A DNA stretch of 64,000 nucleotides, from positions 16,648-80,647 of the forward strand of contig JBFHUL010000002.1 of assembly GCA_041590075.1 (NCBI GenBank), read 5' to 3'. This stretch comes from PZPK01 sp041590075. GTDB taxonomy: Bacteria; Pseudomonadota; Gammaproteobacteria; Pseudomonadales; Oleiphilaceae. The position numbers and the translations under genes are program-made. Within the stretch, counting starts at the first letter, position 1. Every line of letters begins with the position of its first letter. Below are positions 56,553 to 64,000 of the stretch, piece after piece. The notes under the pieces are model-generated. The model saw nothing but the letters and a program-made list of their open reading frames with translations, was not told where the DNA came from and searched no databases.

Positions 56553-56990
56553 TTGAATATCCCTTGGTGTGAGGATGGAAACCCTGTTCACGCATGTAAA
56601 GGTCGCATTGGGTGATGCCGAGCGGCATCACGACCCTTATCGGAACAGGAGCATGTATGGAATCGGGGCGCATTCTAATCAAAGCGAATTCATAAATACA
56701 ATATATCGTTTGTATATTCGATATACACACCATGAATACTGAAGACTTTCTAAGCACTGTAGAGAATGCGTTTCAATGCATTACAGGCCAAACTTCACGC
56801 AGCCGGTCGCAACGGATACATTCTGACAACACGGTGTGACGATAATGCGACAATTCAATGAACAGCCTGATAACGCACCCATCGAGGACGAGCTTTCGGC
56901 GGGACGACCCGCCGCAAAAGACGTGAACGGGACCGCTGCGGTTCGGGGCAAGGCCAACATCACCTTACAGCACAGCTATTGAGGTGCTCG
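56553..56990. other. 438-bp gap between aceA and the lipase-foldase-like gene
   Basis: Holds the aceA promoter region and the palindrome at 56711-56727. A 45-codon plus-strand frame at 56845-56982 (MRQFNEQPDN start) is possible but has no clear ribosome site or recognised family. No other gene is evident. Confidence 0.5.
56711..56727. promoter_or_regulatory. Perfect palindrome TGTATAT-TCG-ATATACA upstream of aceA
   Basis: Seven-base perfect arms around TCG, about 160 bp upstream of the aceA start. A partly overlapping TATATCG/CGATATA pair (56702-56708 and 56719-56725) lies on top of it. It looks like an operator for a dimeric regulator of the glyoxylate shunt; the regulator is not in this window. 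Confidence 0.6.
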
Positions 56991-57971
56991 CTATTCCAGC
57001 TCAGCGGACGATTCCTGCATCGCAAGATACGCCTTTGCAGCGTGTAATTCGTTAGCGCTGTAATGACGCGCTAATAAGGCTTCTACCTGCCGGTCTTTAT
57101 CTGCCTGGGCCAACCCGGCCTGGTCAATCACGCGTTTCTCATGCATGAAGCGCTCATAACGCTGATGCCACCAATCCGCATTGCGCTGCATGCCCATGTA
57201 CGATTCTGCGGCTTCCGGTCCTTCAGACTCCATCAAGTGCGTATAGATGTCTGCGTTAGAGGCTCCGTCTTTTTCAAGCGCCCTGATCGCGTCATGTAAG
57301 CCCCCTTTAATGCCCTCCTGAGTCTTTGCGATGTGCTCTGAATCTGCTGGCTGCCCGTAGATGTCCTGATAAAGCGGATCTCCCAAATATGCTTTTCGGA
57401 ATCGCTCGCGCAAATGCGCATCTTCCCGCATCGCCGCCATAGAGCCGGGCACATCCTCGCCAAACTCGCGAGCTTCATCCTCATGCAGCCCATAGAGAAG
57501 CATAATGACTTCGGCCAGATACTCGCCTTCGCCACCGCCGATGGCTCTCTGTATTGCCCCCCCGTACGCCTGCAGTTCCCAATCACTCAGCGCTGCCGGC
57601 ATGCGCTCCACAAACACCATCACCGCCGCCCGGCTGCGTTCGTTCCAGACAAAACCGTTGCTGATCAGCGGTTCCAGCAACACTTCCACATCGTAGTATC
57701 CATCAATAGCCTCGTACTCTTCCGCGACTTCCTGAGCAGTGATATGGGGTGCTGGTTGCTCCCCACTCACAGCTGTGTCAGCAAGGGTCGTCGCCTGAAT
57801 GGATGCTTGCCTGGTGAACAGATGGCTTTCAGGTGTATCGCCCAGCGCTTGCATACTTACGCCCGCTGGATGCGATGGACTCTCGCCTTCTCTCGCCAGC
57901 CCGCGCATGATCACAGCGGCGAGTATGAGCAAGGCCAGAGCCAGTAGCGTTAAACTAATGCGCCAAAGCAT
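56991..57971 (-). CDS. Lipase-foldase (Lif) / lipase chaperone-like protein
   Basis: A 326-residue membrane-anchored protein: one N-terminal helix (about 3-22), a short periplasmic linker, then helical domains. The C-terminal helical pattern, YERFMHEKRVIDQAGLAQAD followed by EALLARHYSANELHAAKAYL, resembles steric lipase chaperones of Pseudomonas and Burkholderia. The classical RxxFDY motif is not clear, and identity is distant. It is the last gene of the lipase operon and overlaps the PPIase gene by 17 bp. I infer it helps fold the two lipases upstream. Confidence 0.6.
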   Translation of the reverse strand: MLWRISLTLLALALLILAAVIMRGLAREGESPSHPAGVSMQALGDTPESHLFTRQASIQATTLADTAVSGEQPAPHITAQEVAEEYEAIDGYYDVEVLLEPLISNGFVWNERSRAAVMVFVERMPAALSDWELQAYGGAIQRAIGGGEGEYLAEVIMLLYGLHEDEAREFGEDVPGSMAAMREDAHLRERFRKAYLGDPLYQDIYGQPADSEHIAKTQEGIKGGLHDAIRALEKDGASNADIYTHLMESEGPEAAESYMGMQRNADWWHQRYERFMHEKRVIDQAGLAQADKDRQVEALLARHYSANELHAAKAYLAMQESSAELE

Positions 57972-58773
57972 GCTCCACTCCTGCTCCCAAATCGTTCACG
58001 ATCTCAATGTGCGCGCTTTGGAGCGTGCGGGTGATATGTTGGTCCAGCCGTTCCTTGCGCAACTCCGACTCCAGAATCTGGTAGTGCGCATTGAACGCGG
58101 GTTTAGGAAAGGTTTGCGTGCCCACGAGCTGCACAAGTTGCCACCCCTCATCCATCGGAATCGGTTTGGCAAAAAAGGCAGAAGGCTCAAGTTCATCCAA
58201 CGCAGAGTCAAGTTCCGCGGGCAGATCCTGTTGCGTGAGCCAGGGCCCCTCGCGAAAGCCCAGTTCAGCCAAATAGGCATCATCGTAGCTTTGTCGCTGC
58301 AAGGTGTTCAATAGGTGCTCAGCTTCGCTCTGCTCTTGTAACTCAAGCACCCTAAACCGGTACAGGCGTTTTTCGGCCAAGCGCGCGTAGCGTGTTTTCA
58401 GTTCCTCCTCGTTGATCTCGGTCTGTTTCAGGAAGTGCTGTACGTAAAGCTGGGCGAGCAATGTTTTTCGGGCCATTTCTATTTCGGCCAGAAAATCCCG
58501 TTGCTGATGCAGTCCCAATTTTTGAGCCTGCTGAGCAAACACTTCGGTCACCAAGAGATCATACGCGGCGCGGTTGGCAAGATTAGCGGCGCTGTCGTCA
58601 CTACGCTCCTGGCGAGACCCCGACAGAAAAATCAACAGATCAAGCGGCACAACATGATCGTTGACGCGCGCAAACACGTTGTTGGTATCGTCCTGTGCTG
58701 TGGCAGTATTCACCGGCGCGAAAAACAGCAACGCGAACAGCAAGACATCGCACTTAAAACTCCGTAGCGACAT
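57955..58773 (-). CDS. Periplasmic peptidyl-prolyl isomerase (PpiC/SurA-like)
   Basis: About 272 residues from ATG 58773 with a signal peptide (LLFALLFFAPVNTATAQ). It has an N-terminal SurA-like helical segment (VNDHVVPLDLLIFLSGSRQE) and a parvulin-type region (YRFRVLELQEQSEAEHLLNT, then FREGPWLTQQDLPAELDSAL and PMDEGWQLVQLVGTQTF). It folds periplasmic proteins. It lies between the lipases and the Lif-like gene, which suggests dedicated help for lipase folding, a role not usual for lipase operons. Confidence 0.82.
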   Translation of the reverse strand: MSLRSFKCDVLLFALLFFAPVNTATAQDDTNNVFARVNDHVVPLDLLIFLSGSRQERSDDSAANLANRAAYDLLVTEVFAQQAQKLGLHQQRDFLAEIEMARKTLLAQLYVQHFLKQTEINEEELKTRYARLAEKRLYRFRVLELQEQSEAEHLLNTLQRQSYDDAYLAELGFREGPWLTQQDLPAELDSALDELEPSAFFAKPIPMDEGWQLVQLVGTQTFPKPAFNAHYQILESELRKERLDQHITRTLQSAHIEIVNDLGAGVEHALAH

Positions 58774-58832
58774 GGTGAGATCTTCCCCGTATGACAGTGC
58801 ATCATTCATAACAGACAGTCCAAGCAAAACCG

Positions 58833-58860
58833 CGCGTTGCTACCTTTTTATGGCAACGCG
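58833..58860 (-). terminator. Hairpin between lipase 1 and the PPIase gene
   Basis: CGCGTTGC (58833-58840) and GCAACGCG (58853-58860) form an 8-bp perfect stem with a 12-nt loop. On the minus strand, GCGGTTTTGC follows. It may be a leaky terminator that sets a lower level for PPIase and foldase than for lipase. Confidence 0.55.
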
Positions 58861-58880
58861 GCGCGGTGTTTTCTTAGCGT

Positions 58881-59576
58881 TTAAAGGTTGGCCTTCACGT
58901 CTGCGTAAACGTCGGCATCAGACAGCAGCTGATTGTGCCCCACACTCGCTGTTTGAACCGCTCGACCACAGGCCGCTGCGCTTTCGGTGGGAACAATAAT
59001 TTCATCCGCATCTGACCAGATCGATACATCACAACCGCGCCCGCCAAGATCGTTAAGAAAATCAGACCCGGGCCGCATTTCAAAGCAGGCCGGGCTGATG
59101 CAGCCATAGGCCCACGTCGTCCCCTCATGGGGTGTACCCAAGGTGATCAGGCGACTCGTTTTTTTACCTCCACCTTCAAAGGCACGATACCAGCGGGAGA
59201 CCAACCCACCATTGGAATGCGCAATCACTCTGGCTTTGGCTTGGCCCGTGGCATTCAATGCACTATCGACATAGCTCGCCAGATTGGCGGCACTGGTTCT
59301 ATTGCTATCGCCGGTACTGTTGTACGAGAACTTATACATCGCGCAGGCAGGCTCACCGTCGTTCAGTAAGCGCCCCTCCATGGTATTCCAGTTGGAGGAT
59401 GAACCGGAGTATCCATGCACAAAAACGATCGGCTCCGCAGCGCAACCACCGCTACTACCGCCATCACCGCCACTACCACCACCTTTTGCACCCCCTTTTC
59501 CCGATAAGGCGTATCCGGAACCCAGAATCATGGAGGCAAACATGAGCGTAAAAACTAATCTTTTGAAGATGTTCAT
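58881..59576 (-). CDS. Secreted alpha/beta lipase, copy 1
   Basis: A 231-residue secreted lipase. The signal (FTLMFASMILGSGYALS) is followed by a glycine-rich linker (GKGGAKGGGSGGDGGSSGG) and a mature domain of about 187 residues from the first cysteine. The mature part has the oxyanion HGYSG, the nucleophile elbow AHSNGG (Ser), a probable Asp in SDADEII and His in VGHNQLL, and six cysteines likely forming disulfides. The compact size is more like Bacillus family I.4 lipases than Lif-dependent family I.1/I.2 enzymes. The next gene upstream encodes a close copy. AAGGA precedes the ATG at 59576. Confidence 0.9.
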   Translation of the reverse strand: MNIFKRLVFTLMFASMILGSGYALSGKGGAKGGGSGGDGGSSGGCAAEPIVFVHGYSGSSSNWNTMEGRLLNDGEPACAMYKFSYNSTGDSNRTSAANLASYVDSALNATGQAKARVIAHSNGGLVSRWYRAFEGGGKKTSRLITLGTPHEGTTWAYGCISPACFEMRPGSDFLNDLGGRGCDVSIWSDADEIIVPTESAAACGRAVQTASVGHNQLLSDADVYADVKANL

Positions 59577-59717
59577 TTATTTTTCCTTTTCTCTTGTTTT
59601 GTCGCAACACATGCATTTGGCGAAACGCTTATCGCAAGTAACGCTGCATTTGCTGCACTTTATTGCCAAGGAAATCGACCGTGCGACTGAACAACGCACC
59701 ACACGGTCACACTTGCT

Positions 59718-60419
59718 CTATAGGTTGGCCTTCACGTCCGCATACACATCTGCGTCATTGAGCAATTGGTTATGCCCGACACTTTTGGTTTTCACAGCTT
59801 TACCGCACGCTGCCGCACTGGAATTTGGAATGATAATGCCGTCGGCATCAGACCAGATGGAAACATCGCAGCCTCTACCACCCAAGTCATTGAGAAATGA
59901 CGAACCCGGACGCATCTCGAAACACGCGGGGCTCACACAACCATAAGCCCAGGTAGTGCCCTCGTGCGGCGTGCCCAGCGTAATCAAACGACTGGTGAGT
60001 TTGCCACCGCCCTCAAAGGCCCGATACCAGCGCGATACCAAGCCACCATTCGAATGCGCAATGAGGCGTGCTTTGGCCTGACTTGTGGCACTTAATGCAT
60101 TATTGACATAGGAAGCCAGTCTTCTGGCACTGGTTTTATTGCTGTCTCCAAGACTGTTGTACGCAAACTTGTACATTGCACACGCGGGTTCACCGTCGTT
60201 GAGCAGACGCCCTTCCATGGTATTCCAGTTGGATGAAGACCCACTGTAGCCGTGAACAAACACGATAGGCTCAGCGGCGCACGTATCACCGCCACCTCCG
60301 CCACCGCCACCTCCGCCACCTTTACCTCCACCGCCGCCTTTACCCGACAAGGCATACCCGGAACCAAATGCCAGCGTTGTGATAGTTATTACGTAGACCA
60401 ATTTCTTAAGAAGTTTCAT
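59718..60419 (-). CDS. Secreted alpha/beta lipase, copy 2
   Basis: A 233-residue paralogue of the lipase at 58881; I count about 21 differences in 187 mature positions (near 89% identity), all six cysteines and catalytic residues conserved. The start is ATG 60419 (AGAGGAAA upstream); an upstream frame to 60722 reads through a region with no lipase features. The linker is almost pure glycine (GKGGGGGKGGGGGGGGGGG) from a GGC/GGT-rich tract at about 60289-60350. First gene of the lipase operon. Recent duplication is clear, with drift in the linker. Confidence 0.9.
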   Translation of the reverse strand: MKLLKKLVYVITITTLAFGSGYALSGKGGGGGKGGGGGGGGGGGDTCAAEPIVFVHGYSGSSSNWNTMEGRLLNDGEPACAMYKFAYNSLGDSNKTSARRLASYVNNALSATSQAKARLIAHSNGGLVSRWYRAFEGGGKLTSRLITLGTPHEGTTWAYGCVSPACFEMRPGSSFLNDLGGRGCDVSIWSDADGIIIPNSSAAACGKAVKTKSVGHNQLLNDADVYADVKANL

Positions 60420-61374
60420 TGGCTTTCCTCTCTTTTTGTTTTTGTTTGTACTGCCATGACAGACTGCACTTTGGCGCCTACACAAAGTAGTGTGAATACA
60501 TCCGCGTGCGCTACTGTGACGAGACACGATGACCATTGCCATCGCGTAGAGCAACATAACGTCATTCGATACGGGCGTCTTGTACAAAGTAACGGTTAAA
60601 TTCACGAAAAGCGGAACGAAGAGCGTGATGGATAAAATTAGAAACAGCGCAAGCGAGGCGATCCTGCGATCGATCTTACCTGTCCGGGAAAGAAATGCCC
60701 TCACGGGTATCGGCTCAATCATAATCTAGCAGCGTTTCGTATTGGACGAGATCACATCCGGCGTATACACAAATCTGAGAAGCCAAGACCCTCACCATGT
60801 GATCTGAATGCTTCCGCAGACTAATTGGTCATATGAGAAGATTAAAGATGGAAGAGTTTACGTGAGATACGAATATCGACCTTCTTTATTTGTGGCAAAG
60901 CATTCGTTGAAGTGCAGGCCGACTGATCGCAGGATTGCATCATACGAGGAAGTCATGATTTGCATAGACTGGCTTCCGTTTTTACCCTCAACAGGAACGT
61001 TGTTTGACGATAAATTTGCCGGATTTCGCCCCTGTTGCGAATGTTGAGCTTTGGACGGTTAGCTGGCGTTGTGGGAGATACTGGATGGGAGACGGTAGAC
61101 GCTTTTTCGGCGCGCGGCTTGGTCGGACGTCCGACTCCAACAAATACCGATCTTAGTCGCCCCTATACTTGATGCGGCATCAATGGACGGTAGCTCTCAC
61201 TGCGAGCAACGCGAAAATTAAATGCGTCCCCTTTTTACCCTGACTTATCAAATCCAAGAGAACAGGTTCCTTGAGATGAAGGCCTCGCCAAGCCAGCGCT
61301 ATTTGGGCATCGTAGACGACGCCTCCGTTGAACACATGCGTACTGTCTCAGAAGCCGTTTTCGTCGTGCGGCAA
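60420..61374. other. 955-bp region without a supported gene
   Basis: Short frames exist (for example 60808-61047, 79 codons), but none has a good ribosome site, family match or fitting neighbour. The region holds a repeat copy (61082-61102), a 14-bp palindrome GTCGGACGTCCGAC (61122-61135), and the probable promoter of the lipase operon. It may be decayed or mainly regulatory DNA. Confidence 0.45.
61082..61102 (+). repeat. GGGAGACGG-core dispersed repeat
   Basis: TGGATGGGAGACGGTAGACGC matches the aceA-region copies at 54790 (TGGACGGGAGACGGGAAACGC) with four mismatches. It stands alone, in the long non-coding gap. Confidence 0.65.
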
Positions 61375-63177
61375 CTAGAACCACTCAGCCTGCATTTCAT
61401 AAGGCGCGCCTTCAACACCGACCAGAATCTCGGCTTGCACCTTGGTTTCCGGTAACTCCCAATTGATGTAATAGCGCGCGGCCTGCAATTTTCCGGCATA
61501 AAAGTGCTGCTCGTCTTCATGCAGATTTCCTTGCCCGATCTTTTGCTGCGCAATGATTGCCTGCTGTAGCCAGATCCAGGCCACCATTACGCGGCCGAAC
61601 ATATCCAGGTACACCGTGGCATTCGCCAGAATGCGATCCGGGTCGGCGGCCATTTGCATCGCCAGTGTTTGGGTCACCTGATTCAGGTTATTGAGCGCGG
61701 ATTGCAGGGCCTCCGCCAGCGGCTGAAGTGTTTCGTGTTCGCCCGCCTCCGCAAGCGTTTGCATGATGGCCTGATTCAGCAGCTTGTAGCCCGCCCCGGA
61801 TTTCATCACCACCTTGCGGCCAAGCAGGTCGAGACCCTGTATGCCTTCGGTGCCCTCGTGGATGGCGTTCAATCGATTATCCCGATAGTACTGCTCCACG
61901 GGATACTCCCGGATATAGCCGGCACCGCCTAGCACCTGAATCGCCAGTTCATTGGCTTTAAGGCCGTATTTGGAAGGAAAAGATTTTACGATCGGCGTGA
62001 TGAGATCAAGCAACAGAAACGCCTCCTTGCGCGCTTCTTCACTATCAGCAGTTTTGCTGTCTTCGTGCAGCGCGCTGGCATAAAAGCACAGCGCCAACGA
62101 TCCCTCTGCGTAGGCTTTTTGTGCCAATAACATGCGCCTTACATCGGCATGTTCAATGATCGCCACTTGCTTGGATTCCGGGTCTTTGTTGGAGGGGTGG
62201 CGCCCTTGCGGACGCTGACGCGCGTACTCCAGTGAATAGTTGTAGCCCTGGTATCCCAAAACGGCGGCTCCGAGCCCTACACCTATACGGGCTTCGTTCA
62301 TCATCTGGAACATGTAGTTCAAACCTTTATTGGCTTCCCCTACCAGAAAAGCCTCGGCACCGTCTTGCTCACCAAAACTGAGCACTGTAGATGTGGTATT
62401 GCGATAGCCCATTTTGTGCAACAGTCCCGCCAGATGCACATCGTTACGTTCACCCAGCGAGCCATCTTCGTTCACCTTTACCTTCGGGCATATGAACAGC
62501 GAAATCCCTTTTGTACCCGCAGGCGCCCCTTCGATGCGCGCCAGCACCATGTGCACAATATTCTCCGTGAGCGCCTGATCGCCCCCGGAGATGTATATTT
62601 TCTGACCAAACAAGCGGTAGCTGCCATCGTCCTGGGGCAGGGCTTTGGTGGTGATGTCGGCCAGCGCCGAGCCCTGCGCTGGCTCGGTAAGCGCCATTGT
62701 GCCTGCGAATCGCCCATTCTTCATGGGTGACAGATAGCGCTGTTTCTGCCCTTCCGTGCCAAAAGAACTGATCAGATTTCCCGCGCCGATCGTTAAAAAA
62801 CTGTAGCCCGCGCTGGCCACATTGGCCGCATTCACATAGGACATCGCCACACGCAAAATCACTTCGGGCAACTGCATGCCGTCTTGGTCAAAGTCATAGT
62901 GAGCCGCGAGAAACCCGGCATCGGCGAAGGCGTCCCAAGCCTGTTTGGTTTCAGGAATCTGAATGACTTTCTCCCCATCAAACTGTGGCTCGTTGGCATC
63001 TCCCTTGGCATTGTGATTGGCAAAGTATTTCTCGGCGATGGTTTTTGCCGTATTCAGGGTGGCGTCAAAAATTTCTCTGCTGTGCTCCTGGTAACGCGGT
63101 CGTTTCAAAAGCTCTTCGGTATTCAGGAATTCGTAGAGCAGGAATTCAATGTCGCGATCTCGAAGTAATGGGGTCAT
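61375..63177 (-). CDS. Acyl-CoA dehydrogenase, 600-residue type with C-terminal extension
   Basis: A 600-residue acyl-CoA dehydrogenase of the larger bacterial type (as in Pseudomonas fatty-acid clusters). FAD/substrate signature FAGTMALTEPAQGSALADIT near residues 155-175 and the catalytic YEG-type motif in NAIHEGTEGIQGLDLL near 440. The C-terminal domain (about 470-600) is typical of this group. It is divergent from a TetR gene, with TGAACG-AA-CGTTCA between, so expression is probably controlled by acyl-CoA or a related signal. Substrate chain length is not readable. Confidence 0.95.
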   Translation of the reverse strand: MTPLLRDRDIEFLLYEFLNTEELLKRPRYQEHSREIFDATLNTAKTIAEKYFANHNAKGDANEPQFDGEKVIQIPETKQAWDAFADAGFLAAHYDFDQDGMQLPEVILRVAMSYVNAANVASAGYSFLTIGAGNLISSFGTEGQKQRYLSPMKNGRFAGTMALTEPAQGSALADITTKALPQDDGSYRLFGQKIYISGGDQALTENIVHMVLARIEGAPAGTKGISLFICPKVKVNEDGSLGERNDVHLAGLLHKMGYRNTTSTVLSFGEQDGAEAFLVGEANKGLNYMFQMMNEARIGVGLGAAVLGYQGYNYSLEYARQRPQGRHPSNKDPESKQVAIIEHADVRRMLLAQKAYAEGSLALCFYASALHEDSKTADSEEARKEAFLLLDLITPIVKSFPSKYGLKANELAIQVLGGAGYIREYPVEQYYRDNRLNAIHEGTEGIQGLDLLGRKVVMKSGAGYKLLNQAIMQTLAEAGEHETLQPLAEALQSALNNLNQVTQTLAMQMAADPDRILANATVYLDMFGRVMVAWIWLQQAIIAQQKIGQGNLHEDEQHFYAGKLQAARYYINWELPETKVQAEILVGVEGAPYEMQAEWF

Positions 63178-63202
63178 GCGTCACCAGATATTTGAAGTTT
63201 AT

Positions 63203-63216
63203 TGAACGAACGTTCA
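63203..63216. promoter_or_regulatory. Perfect operator TGAACG-AA-CGTTCA
   Basis: A 14-bp inverted repeat in the 107-bp gap between the acyl-CoA dehydrogenase (start 63177) and the TetR gene (start 63285). Its symmetry and position fit a TetR operator controlling both genes. It differs from the TACA-N4-TGTA sites at 2221. Confidence 0.7.
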
Positions 63217-63284
63217 TACTATTTTCGCGAGGCTTTACCTACAATGTCAAGCATCGCTCATTTTTTAAGCCGCGCAGGTCGCCC

Positions 63285-63938
63285 ATGCCCAATTGCTTTA
63301 ACTTTCGTGAATTCACCACACTTTGCCCCCTTGACCACGACACCATCATCGCACGTCTCGCCGCAAAGCATTTCTCCACGAGCAATGAAAGGCGCCGCGT
63401 AAAGGCCGAGCAGAACCTGAATGTAATTATCACCGCCACCTTTGAGCTGGCGGCCACAATAGGCTTTGCGAGGATGTCTATGCGCGACCTGCATAAAGCG
63501 AGCGGTCTGAGTCTCGGGGGGCTGTACAATTATTTTGACAGCAAGGAATCGCTCGCCTTGATGATCGCTGACGCACTGCATCTGGTTGCCTTTGAATGGC
63601 TCCCTACCCTGACCGATGAAACCATGACCCACGAACAGCAACTCGAGCACCTTATCAGAGGGCATATTTATCTGAGCGAAACGCTGCGCCCCTGGTTTTA
63701 CTTCGTGTTCATGGAAAGCAAAAATCTTCCCGAACCCAACAAGGCAAGTGCACGCAGCGTTGAGCTCCGCTTTCAATCGCTGATCGCCACGCTGCTTGGC
63801 GAAGACAATCTGCATGCCTCGCATATCATGGCCCTGATGCAGGATTGGCACGTAAAACACTGGAAATACCGGAGCGTAAATATCGACGACTTTGCCGACT
63901 CGGTTGTCGCATTGAGCCGGCACTGCCTGCCCGGCTGA
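63285..63938 (+). CDS. TetR-family transcriptional regulator
   Basis: A 217-residue TetR-type regulator. The DNA-binding helix region is FELAATIGFARMSMRDLHKA followed by SGLSLGGLYNYFDSKESLAL. I start it at ATG 63285 (MPNCFNFRE); the frame upstream lies in the divergent gene and has no support. It is divergent from the 600-residue acyl-CoA dehydrogenase with a palindromic operator between, so it probably represses that gene and itself. Confidence 0.9.
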   Translation: MPNCFNFREFTTLCPLDHDTIIARLAAKHFSTSNERRRVKAEQNLNVIITATFELAATIGFARMSMRDLHKASGLSLGGLYNYFDSKESLALMIADALHLVAFEWLPTLTDETMTHEQQLEHLIRGHIYLSETLRPWFYFVFMESKNLPEPNKASARSVELRFQSLIATLLGEDNLHASHIMALMQDWHVKHWKYRSVNIDDFADSVVALSRHCLPG

Positions 63939-63967
63939 TTGGTTCAGTGCACCATTCCGGCTATACT
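63939..63967 (+). promoter_or_regulatory. Candidate sigma-70 promoter near the right edge
   Basis: TTGGTT (63939-63944), 17-bp spacer, then TATACT (63962-63967). An AAAGGA-like site at 63990 near the window end suggests a gene starting just beyond 64000. Confidence 0.45.
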
Positions 63968-64000
63968 GCCGCGTCTATCAAGCCGCCAGAAAGGAAACCC

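Noticed and set aside
56845..56982. 45-codon plus-strand frame upstream of aceA
   Set aside because: No clear ribosome site and no recognised family; kept only as a note.
60420..60722. Upstream extension of the lipase copy 2 frame
   Set aside because: The extension does not match the paralogue, and a clear signal peptide and ribosome site place the start at 60419.
60808..61047. 79-codon plus-strand frame in the gap between the lipase operon and the 600-residue acyl-CoA dehydrogenase
   Set aside because: No ribosome site or family match; the region shows no other coding signs.
61122..61135. 14-bp palindrome GTCGGACGTCCGAC
   Set aside because: Strong symmetry but no gene, U-tract or second copy to give it a role.

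Overview
This window reads as chromosomal DNA of a free-living, aerobic gammaproteobacterium, most like marine or hydrocarbon-using Pseudomonadales, Cellvibrionales or Oceanospirillales. The case rests on gene content and order: a serA/D-2-hydroxyglutarate dehydrogenase divergent pair, tkt-epd-pgk-fba, the ~1620-residue NAD-glutamate dehydrogenase, the ~530-residue isocitrate lyase, a DUF2788 gene, arfA, and alkB beside an AraC-type regulator. Coding density is high. I see no phage, insertion sequence, integrase, CRISPR array or rRNA. Genus cannot be fixed from the sequence alone.

Layout. 1-6.6 kb: truncated D2HGDH gene, serA, a TetR gene divergent from an acyl-CoA dehydrogenase with paired operators between them, an alpha/beta hydrolase and a large lipoprotein. 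6.8-17.2 kb, all minus strand: fba, pgk, epd, tkt, NAD-GDH. 17.5-24.8 kb, plus strand: a complete Bat operon (MoxR, DUF58, DUF4381, VWA, VWA-TPR, BatD) with short tandem repeats in the VWA-TPR gene. 24.9-30.8 kb: DUF2788, a chemoreceptor, arsenosugar genes (ArsS and a glycosyltransferase) and two tandem solute-binding-like proteins. 30.8-33.6 kb: mtnB-mtnD-mtnC-cysM sulfur metabolism. 33.8-41.7 kb: AraC regulator, alkB, arfA with a stop-codon hairpin, eda, tRNA-Arg(CCT), a membrane protein, hydrolase, thioesterase-aldehyde dehydrogenase pair and a Bax-like glucosaminidase. 42-47.6 kb: a third solute-binding protein, a two-gene assimilatory nitrate reductase, elbB. 47.8-54.8 kb: MipA/OmpV-like porin, LysR, thiC under a TPP riboswitch, a GAF-GGDEF-EAL protein and a small protein resembling ADP-ribosyltransferase folds. 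55-64 kb: isocitrate lyase, a lipase operon (two near-identical lipases, a periplasmic PPIase and a lipase-foldase-like protein), and a second acyl-CoA dehydrogenase/TetR divergent pair.

Taken together, much of the accessory content fits growth on alkanes and lipids. AlkB oxidises alkanes, an aldehyde dehydrogenase and two acyl-CoA dehydrogenases could carry products to acetyl-CoA, and isocitrate lyase allows growth on acetyl-CoA. Lipases and hydrolases supply fatty acids. This linkage is inferred from gene content, not shown by co-regulation.

Most unusual signals: the lipase-lipase-PPIase-foldase operon; an arfA stop codon buried in a terminator-like hairpin; a small family of GGGAGACGG-core intergenic repeats; a strong palindrome upstream of aceA; and the ART-like protein downstream of aceA. 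I found no convincing evidence of a wholly new multi-gene system.
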